From positions 127,036,521 through 127,100,520 of the forward strand of contig NC_064621.1 of assembly GCF_023898315.1 (NCBI RefSeq): a stretch of 64,000 nucleotides of DNA. Reading direction: 5' to 3'. Source of the stretch: Schistocerca nitens. Lineage: Eukaryota; Arthropoda; Insecta; Orthoptera; Acrididae. Made by a program: the position numbers and the translations under genes. The notes under the pieces are model-generated. The model worked only from the letters and a program-made list of their open reading frames with translations. It made no database searches and was not told where the DNA came from. Shown one piece after another: positions 44,517-54,944 of this stretch (the stretch's first letter is position 1; every line of letters starts with the position of its first letter).

Positions 44517-45413
44517 TATTTGGGCGTAACATTGCAGAGCGATATGAAGTGGGACAAGCATGTAATGGCAGTTGTGGGGAAGGCGGAAATCGTCTTCGGT
44601 TCATTGGTAGAATTTTGGGAAGATGTGGTTCATCTGTAAAGGAGGCCGCTCATAAAACACTAATACGACCTATTCCTGAGTACTGCTCGAGCGTTTGGGA
44701 TCCCTATCAGGTCGTAGAAGCAATTCAGAGGCGGGCTGCTAGATTTGTTGCTGGTAGGTTTGATCATCACGCGAGTGTTACGGAAATGCTTCAGGAACTC
44801 GGGTGGGAATCTCTAGAGGAAAGGAGGCGCTCTTTTCGTGAATCGCTACTGAGGAAGTTTAGAGAAACAGCATTTGAGGCTGACTGCAGTACAATTTTAC
44901 TGCCGCCAACTTACATTTAGCGGAAAGACCACAAAGAGAGATTAGGGCTCGTACAGAGGCATATAGGCAGTCGTTTTTACTTCGTTCTGTTTGGGAGTGG
45001 AACAAGGAGAGAAGATGCTAGTTATAGTACGAGGTACCCTCCGCCACGCACCGTATGGTGGATTGCGGAGTATTTATGTAGATGTAGATTGTTAACGAAA
45101 GCGGTGGCGACTTGTTGGCACCTGTGGGTGGTGTTTTGTTTCTCCTTTTGCCGCCCTGCAGCGTTCGCGCCGCGGCGGGTTTCAGAGCTGATTCGTCGGA
45201 CGCCTTGCAAAGTCAGGAATGCTGCACTACAGCTCGTGCTGAAGTTGCGGACGCGGTTCTCATAGGGCGTATCTTGTACGTAGGAAGTGTGCTGGAATTT
45301 TCCAGAAACTGGTTGATTCTGCCATTGGTAAGGTCTTTACGCACAGTTCTGTAATAGGATAGTTATCAGTTGTGGAGCAAGTCTTGCGGGCCGTTCAGGT
45401 GAGACGCGTTTTG

Positions 45414-45609
45414 TTCAAATGTTTGTGCATTCTTATGGTACTCAACTGCTAAGGTCATCAGTCCCTAAGCTTACACACTACTTAACCTAAATTATCCTAA
45501 GAACAAAAACACACACCCATGCCCGAGGGAGGACTCGAACCTCCGCCGGGACCAGCCGCACAGTCCATGACTGCAGCGCCCTAGACCGTTCGGCTAATCC
45601 CGCGCGGCT
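45414..45609 (-). mobile_element. Complete A2-type SINE
   Basis: On the minus strand the tRNA-like head with A box (TTAGCCGAACGG) and B box (GGTTCGAGTCC) is followed by the A2 tail. GAGACGCGTTTTG flanks it at 45401-45413 and 45610-45622, identical. 45090-45400 holds nothing recognisable. Confidence 0.93.
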
Positions 45610-45783
45610 GAGACGCGTTTTGCGCACTGAGAAGAGCAGTATTGTAGCTGGTCCCGGGTAGGTGCGAGGACGGAACTGGTGCTGCGGTCTTCGTGGAGGC
45701 AAGTCTGCATCCAGGCTGTTGGCCACGGAACTGATTGATTCTGGGCGCGCCTGCAGCACTTCCAGAGGAGGTCAGCGAGCTGT

Positions 45784-45972
45784 GCCGGTCGGAGTGGCCG
45801 TGCGGTTCTAGGCGCTACAGTCTGGAACCAAGCGACCGCTACGGTCGCAGGTTCGAATCCTGCCTCGGGCATGGATGTGTGTGATGTCCTTAGGTTAGTT
45901 AGGTTTAATTAGTTCGAAGTTCTAGGCGACTGATGACCTCAGAAGTTAAGTCGCATAGTGCTCAGAGCCATT
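45784..45972 (+). mobile_element. Family-A SINE, 11-bp target duplication
   Basis: Head GCCGGTCGGAGTGGCCGTGC, B box GGTTCGAATCC near 45849, and the standard tail. CAGCGAGCTGT flanks both ends (45773-45783 and 45973-45983). 45984-46414 shows nothing recognisable. Confidence 0.92.
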
Positions 45973-46578
45973 CAGCGAGCTGTCATCTGAAGCAGTCCCC
46001 GTGCAGCATAGGTAACAACACTGGCGCTCTTCGACGGACAGAACAGAGGGTGAAATTTGCGGTGTTTCAATAAAGTTGGGGATAGTTCGTTCCATGGGAT
46101 CCGCAGACTCATCTCATTGAATATTAGCCCTGTGTGATTTAAGTCAGATTTGTCAGCGATATCCGTAATATTTTCTTGGAGAGCATTAGTGATTTGTTTC
46201 CCCTTCTTCCATTTGCCAACTACAAGTAGTTTATTTCCCGAAAAAGTACGGTAGACTTCTCTGTTTTCTTATATTTTTGTCATAGCTCAATTTTTATGAA
46301 GGATGTGACATTTTAGTCTAATAATTCATGTAATGATACCAGTAGTCAATGATTTTATTTCAGGAATTCCGTTTCATTTTATTTTGGATGGGTTCTTATA
46401 GAGTTTGTCCTTAATACGAGGCGTGTTTTTTAAGTAAGTACCGTTTTGAAATTTAAAAAAGGCGTGCTAATATATCACAATAATTTTAGTTTTACATGAA
46501 AGCCTATAAATTAATCTACGCACTGACGCCATTACAGTCTCATTCTTCCTTGTTTACGTCGTGTACTGACTGTTTAAG

Positions 46579-47543
46579 ATGCCTCCGATAATCGTGAGTC
46601 CCGCCGACTGTGAAGTACGGGCTGTTATAAGATTTCTAAAGGCCTAAAAGCGATCGATATTCATTGTGAGATCTGCGTAGTTTACGGAGAAAACATTATG
46701 AGTGATGGAATGGTAAGAAAGTGGGTGAGAGCATTTAAAGATGGCCGCACAAATGTACATGATGAACAACGGAGTTGGCGTCCTTCGGTCGTTAATGAAA
46801 GTTTGGTGCAGGAAGGTGAGAGAAAACAGACGCTTTACGATTTCCTCCTTGCGGTATGACTTTCCTAATGTTTCTCGTAGTGTTTTGTATGGCATTGTGT
46901 CCGAGCACTTTAATTACCGAAAATTGTGCGCACGTTTGGTACCGAAAGTGTTGACGAATGTCAACAAAACCAAACGTTTAGACAGTGTACTGACTTTGCT
47001 TGAGCGGTACCACAACGACGGTGTTACGGGCGATGAGACATGGGTGGCCTACGTCACACCAGAATCAAAGCAACAGTGCATGGGAGTTGAGCAAGCACAT
47101 CGTTTTGATGCTAGACAATGCCCGTCCGCATGTGGCGAATCAGACCAGAGATCTCATCACATGTTTTCGATGGGAAACTTAAGATCATCCTCCGTACAGC
47201 GCCGACCTTGCGCCCAGTTACTTGGTTCAAATGGCTCTGAGCACTATGGGACTTAACATCTATGGTCATCAGTCCCCTAGAACTTACAACTACTCAAACC
47301 TAACTAACCTAAGGACATCACACAACACCCAGTCATCACGAGGAAGCCCAGCTACTACCATCTGTTCCAGCACTTGAAGAAACACCTGGGTGGTCAGCGT
47401 CTTCAAGACGATGACAAAGTCAAAACAGTGGTGATGCAGTGGTTAACAAGTCAGGCGGCAGACTTCTATGAGGAGGGTATTCAAAATCTGGTACAACGTT
47501 ATGACATGTGCCTCAATACTGACGGAAATTATGTAGAAAAGTA
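46579..47543 (+). pseudogene. Mos1-like mariner transposase, decayed
   Basis: From ATG 46579 (MPPIIVSPADCEVRAVIRF) the frame soon meets stops; the core text appears in several frames: FKDGRTNVHDEQRS, then VTGDETWVAYVTPESK (first catalytic D), LDNARPHVANQT (second D), and the C-terminal FQHLKKHLGGQRL and TDGNYVEKY. At the SINE insertion the text around the third catalytic position reads PSYYHLF, with tyrosine where mariners have D. It is dead on several counts. Confidence 0.85.
47222..47344 (-). mobile_element. Variant-B SINE inside the mariner transposase
   Basis: The family tail is present, with the head ending CCTCGTGATGACTGGGTGTT as at 5352. It is flanked by GCCCAGTTAC (47212-47221) and GCCCAGCTAC (47345-47354), one mismatch. 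Confidence 0.88.
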
Positions 47544-48951
47544 CACTGCTGGCCACCGTAAATGCAACACCCTGAAGGAAGCATCCGAATCAAGTGAAAT
47601 TTACACCATGGGTTTGCAGCAATGAGATATGCAACTGATTAGAATTTCAGCGCAGACGCACATCACGTGCGCCTGTGGCGCCACTTTATAGCGCCATTTA
47701 ATGCTTGGCGATTTCGACGAGTGTACGTTCGGCACGTGTGTTTACCTTGTGGTTGTTTCACAAGACGATCAGTTATGCCTCGTAGACAACAGCGAACATC
47801 GTTTGATCAAGTATCCGAGTTCGACAGAGGAAGGATAGTGGCTTACCGAGATTGTGGATTATCATACAGAGAAATCGCTAGTCGTGTTGGACGAAACCAA
47901 ACAACTGTAATGCGGATATGTGACCGTTGGATGCAGGAGGGTACGACGGACCGACGTGGTCGATCGCATTCACCTCGGTGCACCACTGCACGTGCTGATA
48001 GGCAAATTGTGCGCATGGCAGTGACGGATCGCTCAGTGACATCCCGAACCATAGCACAGCACATTGCGTCTGTAACGCATCATCCAGTGTCTGCGCGTAC
48101 CATTCGACGCCGTTTACAGCAGAGTGGTCTGTCCGCAAGACGTCCATTGCTTCGTCTTCCATTGACGCAGAACCACAGACGTCTCCGTCGCCAATGGTGT
48201 GATGACAGACGGATGTGGACGGCAGAATGGAATGACGTTGTCTTTACTGACGAGGCACGCTTCTGTCTGCAGCACCACGATGGTCGGATTCGAGTGTGGA
48301 GACACCGTGGAGAGAGGATGCTGGACAGCTGCATTATGCACCGCCACACTGGTCTTGCACCGGGTATTATGGTATGGGGCGGTATTGGATATTACTCTCG
48401 CACGCCTCTAGTACGCATTGCCGGTACTTTAAATAGCCGGCGCTACATATCCGAGGTGCTGGAGCCAGTTGTTCTTCCTTACCTTCAGGGCTCGGCCACA
48501 GCCATATTTCAACAGGATAATGCGCGACCACACGTGGCACGCATTGTCCAAAGGTTCTTCGTCAATAACCAGATTGAAGTGCTTCCCTGGCCGGCTCGCT
48601 CTCCGGATCTTTCGCCGATAGAAAACATGTGGTCCATGGTTGCTCAACGAGTGACCCAGGTTATATCCCCAGCTGCCACACCAGATGAACTTTGGCAACG
48701 TGTGGAAGCTGCTTGGGCTGCTGTACCCCAGGAACACATCCAACGTCTCTTTGACTCAATGCCGAGACGTGTGGCAGCGGTGATCTCCAACAATGGCGGC
48801 TACTCTGGCTACTGATTCTGGCAGGAACCACATGTCACAGACGTCTGTAAACGTAATCATTTGATACTTGGTCAACATGTTATCTACAAAATAAATTTTG
48901 TTGTGCTACCTCTTGTCTTTCTTGGTGTTGCATTTACGGTGGCCAGCAGTG
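47544..48951 (+). mobile_element. Intact Tc1-like transposon with identical ends (1408 bp)
   Basis: The 28-bp inverted repeats starting CACTGCTGGCCACCGTAAAT are identical, with TA at 47542-47543 and 48952-48953. The transposase is complete. This is the youngest-looking cut-and-paste element in the window and is inserted in an older mariner. Confidence 0.96.
47775..48815 (+). CDS. Tc1-like transposase, 346 aa, complete, DD34E
   Basis: Cut-and-paste transposase predicted to bind the 28-bp ends and integrate at TA. ATG 47775 (MPRRQQRTSFDQVSEFDRGR) gives the family length; an upstream in-frame extension is probably 5' UTR. Two helix-turn-helix units cover about residues 10-120, with the linker SHSPRC in the GRPR position. 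Catalytic residues are D159 (FTDEARF), D248 (FQQDNARPH) and E283 (SPDLSPIE), spaced 34 apart. The protein ends SNNGGYSGY. No stop, frameshift or missing key residue is visible. It is related to, but distinct from, the family-B transposases at 53 and 58 kb. Confidence 0.95.
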   Translation: MPRRQQRTSFDQVSEFDRGRIVAYRDCGLSYREIASRVGRNQTTVMRICDRWMQEGTTDRRGRSHSPRCTTARADRQIVRMAVTDRSVTSRTIAQHIASVTHHPVSARTIRRRLQQSGLSARRPLLRLPLTQNHRRLRRQWCDDRRMWTAEWNDVVFTDEARFCLQHHDGRIRVWRHRGERMLDSCIMHRHTGLAPGIMVWGGIGYYSRTPLVRIAGTLNSRRYISEVLEPVVLPYLQGSATAIFQQDNARPHVARIVQRFFVNNQIEVLPWPARSPDLSPIENMWSMVAQRVTQVISPAATPDELWQRVEAAWAAVPQEHIQRLFDSMPRRVAAVISNNGGYSGY

Positions 48952-49167
48952 TAGGTAAGGTACAGGCTTTCACACGCCTCGTATCTGTATAATCGTGGAA
49001 GAGCACAGTCACTCACTTTTCAGCTCCGAGCGTTGGATGTGCTGCTTCGTGCGAAAACTTCGGTGAGTTTCTGTTCGTATGTTGAAAACTGGTAAATAGG
49101 AAGTGCAGTTAATTGGCGTGTGCGACAACTTAGGCACAGCTCTATCCACAGTGGCCAGACTGAGCCT

Positions 49168-49318
49168 TCCACACAGCTACCTCACAGCTTTATTCCGCCA
49201 GTACCTTATGTCCTGTCTTCCAAACTTTCAAAGTTCGAGTCTTGGTCGGCCACACAGCTTTAATCTGCCAGGAAGTTTCATATCAGCGCACACTGCAGAG
49301 TGAAAATGTCATTCTAAA
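49168..49318 (+). mobile_element. Remnant of the inverted-dimer SINE
   Basis: It joins part of the left arm (ending TCTTCCAAACTTTC) directly to the right-arm end (TTCGAGTCTTGGTCGGCCAC, then AATCTGCCAGGAAGTTTCAT), losing the A box and the spacer. It is a deletion derivative of the element at 38065-38549. 49319-49609 shows nothing recognisable. Confidence 0.75.
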
Positions 49319-49899
49319 ATAGGGTGTGTCCAAGGATCATGAAATATCCAAGCCTGATAGTAACTCGTTTTCAAACCTTCTTTGGCGAGATACTCAAACG
49401 GAATCAGCATCTCGACCATCCATTCGCTTAATCATTAACACAACGCCAACGGAACAACCGCCAAAGGAACATGCTTCCTGTGCAGGCGATGCAAGGTGTC
49501 ACGATTTGAGCGGCGTTAAGAATAAATCACATGTAATACATGAAAGTCCCTAACACAGACAACAATTCTCACACGTTACATGAGGATGGAAGGTCATGGA
49601 TATCAATCAAATGTGATTTTAAGGGCTGAATGCACTGACTGTTAATGACATGTCCTAAGATCTGAAGTTCTGTATCAAAAAAATAACATTTGCCTCTGTT
49701 ACATTGGAGACGAGATGCAGCCAACACTTGAAACAGGGTGCGAAAATTGCTAATGTGTTCATCAGGAGTGTGACTTAAAACGAAAAGCCATCTAAAAAAT
49801 TCAAGTTAACAGGAGGTTTTGCAGTCAGCTGCTCCTGAAAGTGCTGAAATATGGCGGGTGGAGAAGCACTGACAAATGGCAATCCATATGAGTATTAGT

Positions 49900-50096
49900 G
49901 TTCACATGTGTTTGAAATCTTATGGGACTTAACGACTAAGGTCATCAGTCCCTAAGCTTACACACTACTTAACCTAAATTATCCTAAGGACAAACACACA
50001 CATCCATGCCTGAGGGAGGACTCGAACCTCCGCCGAGACGAGCCACACAGTCCATGACTGCAGCGCCTTAGTCCGCTCGGCTAACCCCGCACGGCC
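49900..50096 (-). mobile_element. Complete A2-type SINE
   Basis: Minus strand, with head GCCGTGCGGGGTTAGCCGAG and B box GGTTCGAGTCC, then the A2 tail. Flanked by GAGTATTAGT (49890-49899) and GAGTATTAAT (50097-50106). Confidence 0.9.
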
Positions 50097-50340
50097 GAGT
50101 ATTAATAACAATGACCTCTTGCGACTGCTCATCCAGAGGGATTTACAAGTAAGCATCGCACAAATTAGTTTTGGAAAAGTAACAACCGGCACCCAAAGTA
50201 TCCGTCAATGGCAAGGGCAACTATCAACGACTGTTGAGGATTCACAGTTTTATTAAAATCGGCGCACAACCGGAGACTGCCACATGTTTCTTTACAATAA
50301 TGGGAGGGGACACCCATTGACTGCCAGTAATGTCCTACGA

Positions 50341-50793
50341 GAGCGCCCGGTTGGCCGTGCGGTCTAACGCACGGCTTCCCGGGCGGGAAGGAGCGCCGGT
50401 CCCCGGCACGAGTCCGTCCGGCGATTTGTATCGAGGTCCGGTGAACTGGCAAGTCTATGGATGGTTTTTAGGCGGTTTTCCATCTGCCTCGGCGAATGCG
50501 GGCTGGTTCCCCTTATTCCGCCTCAGCTACACTATGTCGGCGATTGCTGCGCAAACAAGTTCGTCACGAACGCGTACACCACCATTACTCTACCACGCAA
50601 ACAAAGGGGTTACACTCGTCTGGTGCGAGACGTACACCAAGGGCCGAACCGCACAATAACCCTAGGTTCGGTGTGGGGCGGCAGAGGGGTGAAGTGGACT
50701 GCGGTAGCCGTCGTGGGGTTGTGGACCACTGCGACTGCGGCGGGGACGGAGCCTCTCCGTCGTTTCTAGGTCCCCGGTTAACATAACATAACA
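50341..50793 (+). mobile_element. Large SINE (family C) with ACATA-repeat tail
   Basis: A 453-bp element with a tRNA-like head (GAGCGCCCGGTTGGCCGTGC, B-box-like GGCACGAGTCC near 50406), a long unrelated body and a tail of AACATAACATAACAT. TAATGTCCTACGA (50328-50340) and TAATGTGCTACGA (50794-50806) are the target duplication. It is not related in body to families A and A2. Confidence 0.88.
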
Positions 50794-51675
50794 TAATGTG
50801 CTACGACCTCACTATCTTACAAAGCAGTAAGTTCCTGTGGCACCAGTTCTCGAAGGGCGTGAGGAAAAGGACGAGCTCTAACAAAATGTGGCTGGGCATT
50901 GTCCTTCGTAGTGACATGGGGAATAACATAAGTGGTTTTGCCTAAACCCTCAGAAAACGAAACCTGAAATTCTGCGGGTAACTTAGCAATATTGTCCCAA
51001 GGATCAAAGGAAGGAAGAGAAAGTACGTTGTCCTGAATGCTTAAACCAAATAAATCAAAACAGTGTAGACTAAAAATGTCACTCACTTTGTCCAATCTCG
51101 GAAAGTAACAGGAAGCCAACAACTGCCTAAGACAGGAATTGTCTTGATCGTCATACGCCGTCACCGCATATCGCAATGTACACAGTTTATGTGCCCCAAG
51201 AAATTCTTAAGTGCTGCGGCTGAGCAAAGCCACTGAAGCTCCCGTATCAGGCTGCAAGCGGATTGACTGTCCAGCAATTGTAAGAGACACAAAAAAATCT
51301 GTTGTCTGCAAGTAGCATATGAGTTGGGAGCCTTTTCTGAACGGCTATTAGAGTGCTGTTTTGCACTAACGACACAGTGAGGCTACACACTATTTGTGAC
51401 TTAGAGTTACGTAACGAGTAGCAGAAGGTGGAGACTTACGTTTCTCTCAGCACACACACTGTAAATGTGACAATTTGCCGTAAAAAAAAAATAATAAAAA
51501 AATAAAAAGCTAGTCGCTTCACGTGTGGATCGAGATCGGAACATGTGCCGTGTTTATACTGAGGGAATGACCTCATGGTTTGTGCCAGATGTGATGCGTG
51601 AGTATGTGAGCACCGTGGTTGTGGCCAGCCGGGCCGCTGTTTGCGAACCGGCTGCTAGACTTTTTTGCCGTGCCT

Positions 51676-51838
51676 ATCTTGACAGTCAAGAATAGGCAGA
51701 ACCTGCTGCTAGGAAGGATCCGTGAATTTAAGAACCTCTTCCCGAAATCGAGAGACAGCTACATCGTACGTGATGGGGTAAGAATAATTGCATCACTATA
51801 ATATTTGCCAAAGACACTTGCTATCTAGTAAGGCACTC
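51676..51838. repeat. Left copy of a 163-bp target-site duplication
   Basis: Identical to 52067-52230 apart from about five differences, including one single-base indel. The sequence is part of the gypsy gag in minus orientation (VREEVLKFTDPS). The two copies flank exactly one LINE fragment, so the second copy arose at its insertion. Confidence 0.9.
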
Positions 51839-52066
51839 GGTTGGTAGGACATGTTTTGAGGCATCAAGGGATCACAAATTTAGCATTGGAGGGCAGCGTG
51901 GAGGGTAAAAATCGTAGAGGGAGACCAAGAGATCAATACACTAAGCAGATTCAGAAGGATGTAGGTTGCAGTAGGTACTGGGAGATGAAGAGGCTTGCAC
52001 AGGATAGAGTGGCATGGAGAGCTGCATCAAACCAGTCTCAGGACTGAAGACCACAACAACAACAAC
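51839..52066 (+). mobile_element. RTE-type LINE, 3' fragment
   Basis: A 228-bp insertion encoding the RTE RT C-terminus (VGHVLRHQGITNLALEG, then KNRRGRPRDQY and AWRAASNQSQD, stop) followed by an ACAACAACAAC tail. It is a 5'-truncated insertion, the usual outcome of target-primed reverse transcription. The flanking duplication is exceptionally long. Confidence 0.88.
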
Positions 52067-52230
52067 ATCTTGACAGTCAAGAATAGGCAGAACCTGCTGC
52101 TAGGAAGGATCCGTGAATTTAAGAACCTCTTCCCGAACTCGAGAGACAGCTACATCGTACGTGATGGGGTAAGGAATGATTGCATCACTATAATATTTGC
52201 CAAAGACACTTCCTATCTAATAAGGCACTC
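52067..52230. repeat. Right copy of the 163-bp target-site duplication
   Basis: Starts ATCTTGACAGTCAAG directly after the ACAACAACAAC tail of the LINE fragment and ends TAAGGCACTC, as in the left copy. Confidence 0.9.
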
Positions 52231-52234
52231 CAAT

Positions 52235-52890
52235 TCGGTCCCCCACTGACGGTACGACTGTCCATGTTGCTTATGCAACCTAAGCAATTTTTAACGGGCA
52301 GCCATCATTTGCACTCTGTCCTCATAACAGTTTTTAAGCGACTGCAGCAGATTCTCACATTGTAATACTTCAGGGCGGGATGAGAGATATAGTTTGGCGC
52401 AAAGCCTATAAATAGTTAGTCCCACTACAGTCTGGAACCGCGCGACCTCTACGGTCGCAGATTCGAATCCTGCCTCGGGCATGTATGTGTGTGATGTTCT
52501 TAAGTTAGTTAGGTTTAAGTTGTACTAAGTTCTAGAGGACTTATGACCTCAGAAGTTAAGTCGCATAGTGCTCAGAGCCATGTGAACCATTTAGTTAGTC
52601 CCGCAGTGATCAAGAAATAAGAATGTTTTTCAGTATCTTGTATGTGATGCGCTGCGATGTATACAGTGAACCGTGCGAAGTGCTTTGTCGTCTTACCTCA
52701 TTTCATTAGACTCACGAAATGGTGGCACATCCACGGGAGGTGACGCTACCATTGGGTCCGGCGTATTATGTCAAGTCACCAGGGCCGTCGTGAAGCGATC
52801 GATGACCTCAAGCAGTTGTGCCATTTGTTGACTCTGAAACTGAATAAATTGCCGGCGGCACAGCAGGCGACTACGTCTTAGTAGCCTTAG
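52235..52890 (-). pseudogene. Gypsy gag remnant, split by a SINE
   Basis: Minus strand: SQQMAQLLEVIDRFTTALVT near 52840, a stop, PPVDVPPFRESNE, then after the SINE LCAKLYLSSRPEVLQC and SLKNCYEDRVQMMAAR (52400-52291). The next part of gag lies in the duplicated 163-bp sequence. The text follows gypsy capsid order but contains several stops. Confidence 0.65.
52424..52591 (+). mobile_element. 5'-truncated family-A SINE
   Basis: It begins within the head (CACTACAGTCTGGAACCGCG) and keeps the B box (GATTCGAATCC) and tail. TAGTTAGTCCC is duplicated at 52413-52423 and 52592-52602. It lies inside the gypsy gag remnant. Confidence 0.9.
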
Positions 52891-52895
52891 TGACT

Positions 52896-53269
52896 ATGCA
52901 ATGCACAAAATAAAATGACGAAAAAAAACAGAAAGCAAAAAGTGGTGCAAAAGAAGTAACCGCAGATCCAGCTATTACAATGTCAACAAGAAAGAGGCTC
53001 TCTGAACTAACCGCGAACGATGACGTCTGCATAGCGAAGAGGCTTCGAGTGCGAGTGGGCTGGCTGGCTGCGCCGGCTGTCCTATATTTGGTTGGCGGGG
53101 GGCGCTCATGATACCGAGCCGCTGTAGACGTATCTCATTGTACTTGCTTCATTGGGTCCACCGGATCACATACGATTGCTATCGGGGTCTGACGGTAACC
53201 TGCAGTTCAGTTGCCAACTTTACTGCCAATGGGGTGGTATCGATAATTGTTACCACTATTATTGTACAT
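52896..53269. other. No recognisable gene
   Basis: Unassigned DNA between the gypsy remnant and the Tc1 element. Short frames carry no domain. Confidence 0.4.
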
Positions 53270-53271
53270 TA

Positions 53272-54649
53272 CTGGCCATTAAAATTGCTACACCAAGAAG
53301 AAATGCAGATGATAAACGGATATTCATTGGACAAATATATTATACTAGAATTGACATGTGATTACATTCTCACGAAATTTGGGTGCATAGATCCTGAGAA
53401 ATCAGTACCCAGAACAACCACCTCTGGCCGTAATAACGGCCTTGCTACGCCCGGTCATTGAGTCAGAGCTTGGATGCCGTGTACAGGTACAGCTGCCCAT
53501 GCAGCCTCAACACGATTTCACAGTTCATCAAGAGTAGCGACTGGCGTATTGTGACGAGCCAGTTGCTCGGCCACCATTGACCAGACGTTTTCACTTGGTG
53601 AGAGATCTGAAGAATGTGATGGCCAGGGCAGCAGTCGAACATTTTCTGTATCCAGAGAGGCCCGTACAGGACCTGCAACATGCGGTCGTGCATTATCCTG
53701 CTGAAATGTAGGGTTTCGCAGGGATCGAATGAAGGGTAGAGCCACGGGTCGTAACACATCTGAAATGTAACGTCCACTGTTCAAAGAGCTGTCAATGCGA
53801 ACAATAGGTGACCGAGACGTGTAACCAATGTCACCCCATACCATCACGCCGGGTGATACGCCAATATGGCGATGACGAATACACGCTTCCAATGTGCGTT
53901 CACCGCGATGTCGCCAAACACGGATGCGACCATCATGATGCTGTAAACAGAACCTGGATTCATCCGACAAAATGACGTTTTGCCATTCGTGCACCCAGGT
54001 TCGTCGTTGAGTACACCATCGCAGGCGCTCCTGCCTATGATGCAGCGTCAAGGGTAACCACGGCCATGGTCTCCGCGCTGCAAACGTCGTCGAACTGTTC
54101 GTGCAGATGGTTGTTGTCCTGCATACGTCCCCATCTGTTGAGTCAGGGATCGGGACGCGGCTGCACGATTCGTTATAGCCATGCGGATAACGTGCCTGTC
54201 ATATCGACTGCCAGTGATATGAGGCCGTAGGGGATCCAGCACGGCGCTCCGTATTACCCCCCTGAACCCACCGATTCCATATTCTGCTAACAGTCATTGG
54301 ATCTCGACCAACGCGAGCTGCAGTGTCGCGATACGATAAACCGCAAGAGCGATAGGCTACGATCCGATCTTTATCAAAGTCGGAAACGTGGTGGTACTCA
54401 TTTCTCCTCCTTACACGAGGCATCACAACAACGTTTCACCAGGCAACGCCGGTCAACTGCTGTTTGTGTATGAGAAATCGGTTGGAAACTTTCCTCATGT
54501 CAGCACGTTGTAGGTGTCGCCACCGGCGCCAGCCTTGTGTGAATGCTGATAAAAGCTAATCATTTGCATATCAGACCATCTTCTTCCTGTCGGTTAAATT
54601 TCACGTCTGTAGCACGTCATCTTCGTGGTATAACAATTTTAATGGCCAG
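53272..54649 (-). mobile_element. Tc1-like transposon family B, copy 2 (1378 bp)
   Basis: Ends CTGGCCATTAAAATTGCTAC on the left and, inverted on the right, CTGGCCATTAAAATTGTTAT, flanked by TA (53270-53271 and 54650-54651). It carries a full-length but broken transposase in minus orientation. Confidence 0.93.
53402..54423 (-). pseudogene. Tc1-like transposase family B, frameshifted
   Basis: ATG 54423 opens MPRVRRRNEYHHVSDFDKDR; frame breaks follow near 54240 and 54050. The catalytic part (54051-53518) reads ILSDESRFCL (first D), FQQDNARPH (second D) and SSDLSPSENVW (E, 34 residues on). A TGA near 53518 stands where a tryptophan codon is expected, and family text continues behind it to the stop at 53402-53404. 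It has at least two frameshifts and one stop. Confidence 0.9.
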
Positions 54650-54944
54650 TAGAGTCTGAAATTCAGTGAGCTTCTATTGGTGTCGCAGTAATTATGAAGA
54701 ATAACTTTGGTACAGAGTGCACTCAGATAACAGTGGCAATTTGTGGGGAGTAGTTCCGATGCTGCGATTATCCGACATATATTTGGCGCTGCATAAATCA
54801 GATCTTTGTTGGATGCAACATATGGCTGCTGGAAGGAATAGAGTTGCTGCCGTACGTAGCTGCTTCCGTTTGAAAGCTGAAATGGTACGAAACAGATAAT
54901 TGTAAGCATGGTTACCGAGGGGCTTTAGGCCTTTGTGTAATTAA

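Larger units (their letters stand above)
42922..45089 (+). mobile_element. CR1/Jockey-like LINE 3' part, split by a Tc1 element
   Basis: From 42922 the plus strand reads QDDLDRICDRCKEWQLTLN and a run to DTVTSIKY at 43092. The same frame of RT C-terminal text resumes at 44519 with LGVTLQSDMKWDKHV, followed after a frame slip by RLRFIGRILGRCGSS, EYCSSVWDP and IQRRAARFVAG. It ends in GTAGATGTAGAT. The Tc1 insertion used the TA of the tyrosine codon. It is 5' truncated and carries stops and frameshifts, so it is dead. Confidence 0.88.
46417..48981 (+). mobile_element. Mariner element split by a SINE and by a Tc1 element
   Basis: The outer ends begin CGAGGCGTGT and are flanked by TA (46415-46416 and 48982-48983); the inner parts of the two ends have diverged. 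Nested inside are a SINE (47222-47344) and an intact Tc1 element (47544-48951), the latter in the last codons of the mariner frame. Confidence 0.85.
49610..51290 (-). pseudogene. Gypsy protease and reverse transcriptase remnant
   Basis: The protease active-site text LQPDTGASVALLS is intact near 51250-51230. The frame at 51176-50817 has the pre-RT text NIAKLPAEFQVSFSEGLGK and HALRELVPQELTAL. CGSLRLCADFNKTVNPQ is at about 50288-50225. GLPFVSASPPAIFQHF and NLNFLDGF, where the catalytic LDD is expected, lie near 49885-49790. Stops, frameshifts and two SINEs break it. It is dead. Confidence 0.72.
49610..52895 (-). mobile_element. Gypsy retrotransposon interior, decayed, with nested insertions
   Basis: Minus-strand order is gag (52890-51676), protease (51290-51180), then RT start (51176-50817, 50452-50165) and RT core (49890-49610). 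This is the normal gypsy order. It is interrupted by three SINEs and a LINE fragment. No LTR was identified at either end. Frames contain stops and shifts. Confidence 0.75.

Noticed and set aside
47878..48743. Minus-strand frames opposite the intact Tc1 transposase
   Set aside because: Shadow frames; the plus strand carries all catalytic motifs.
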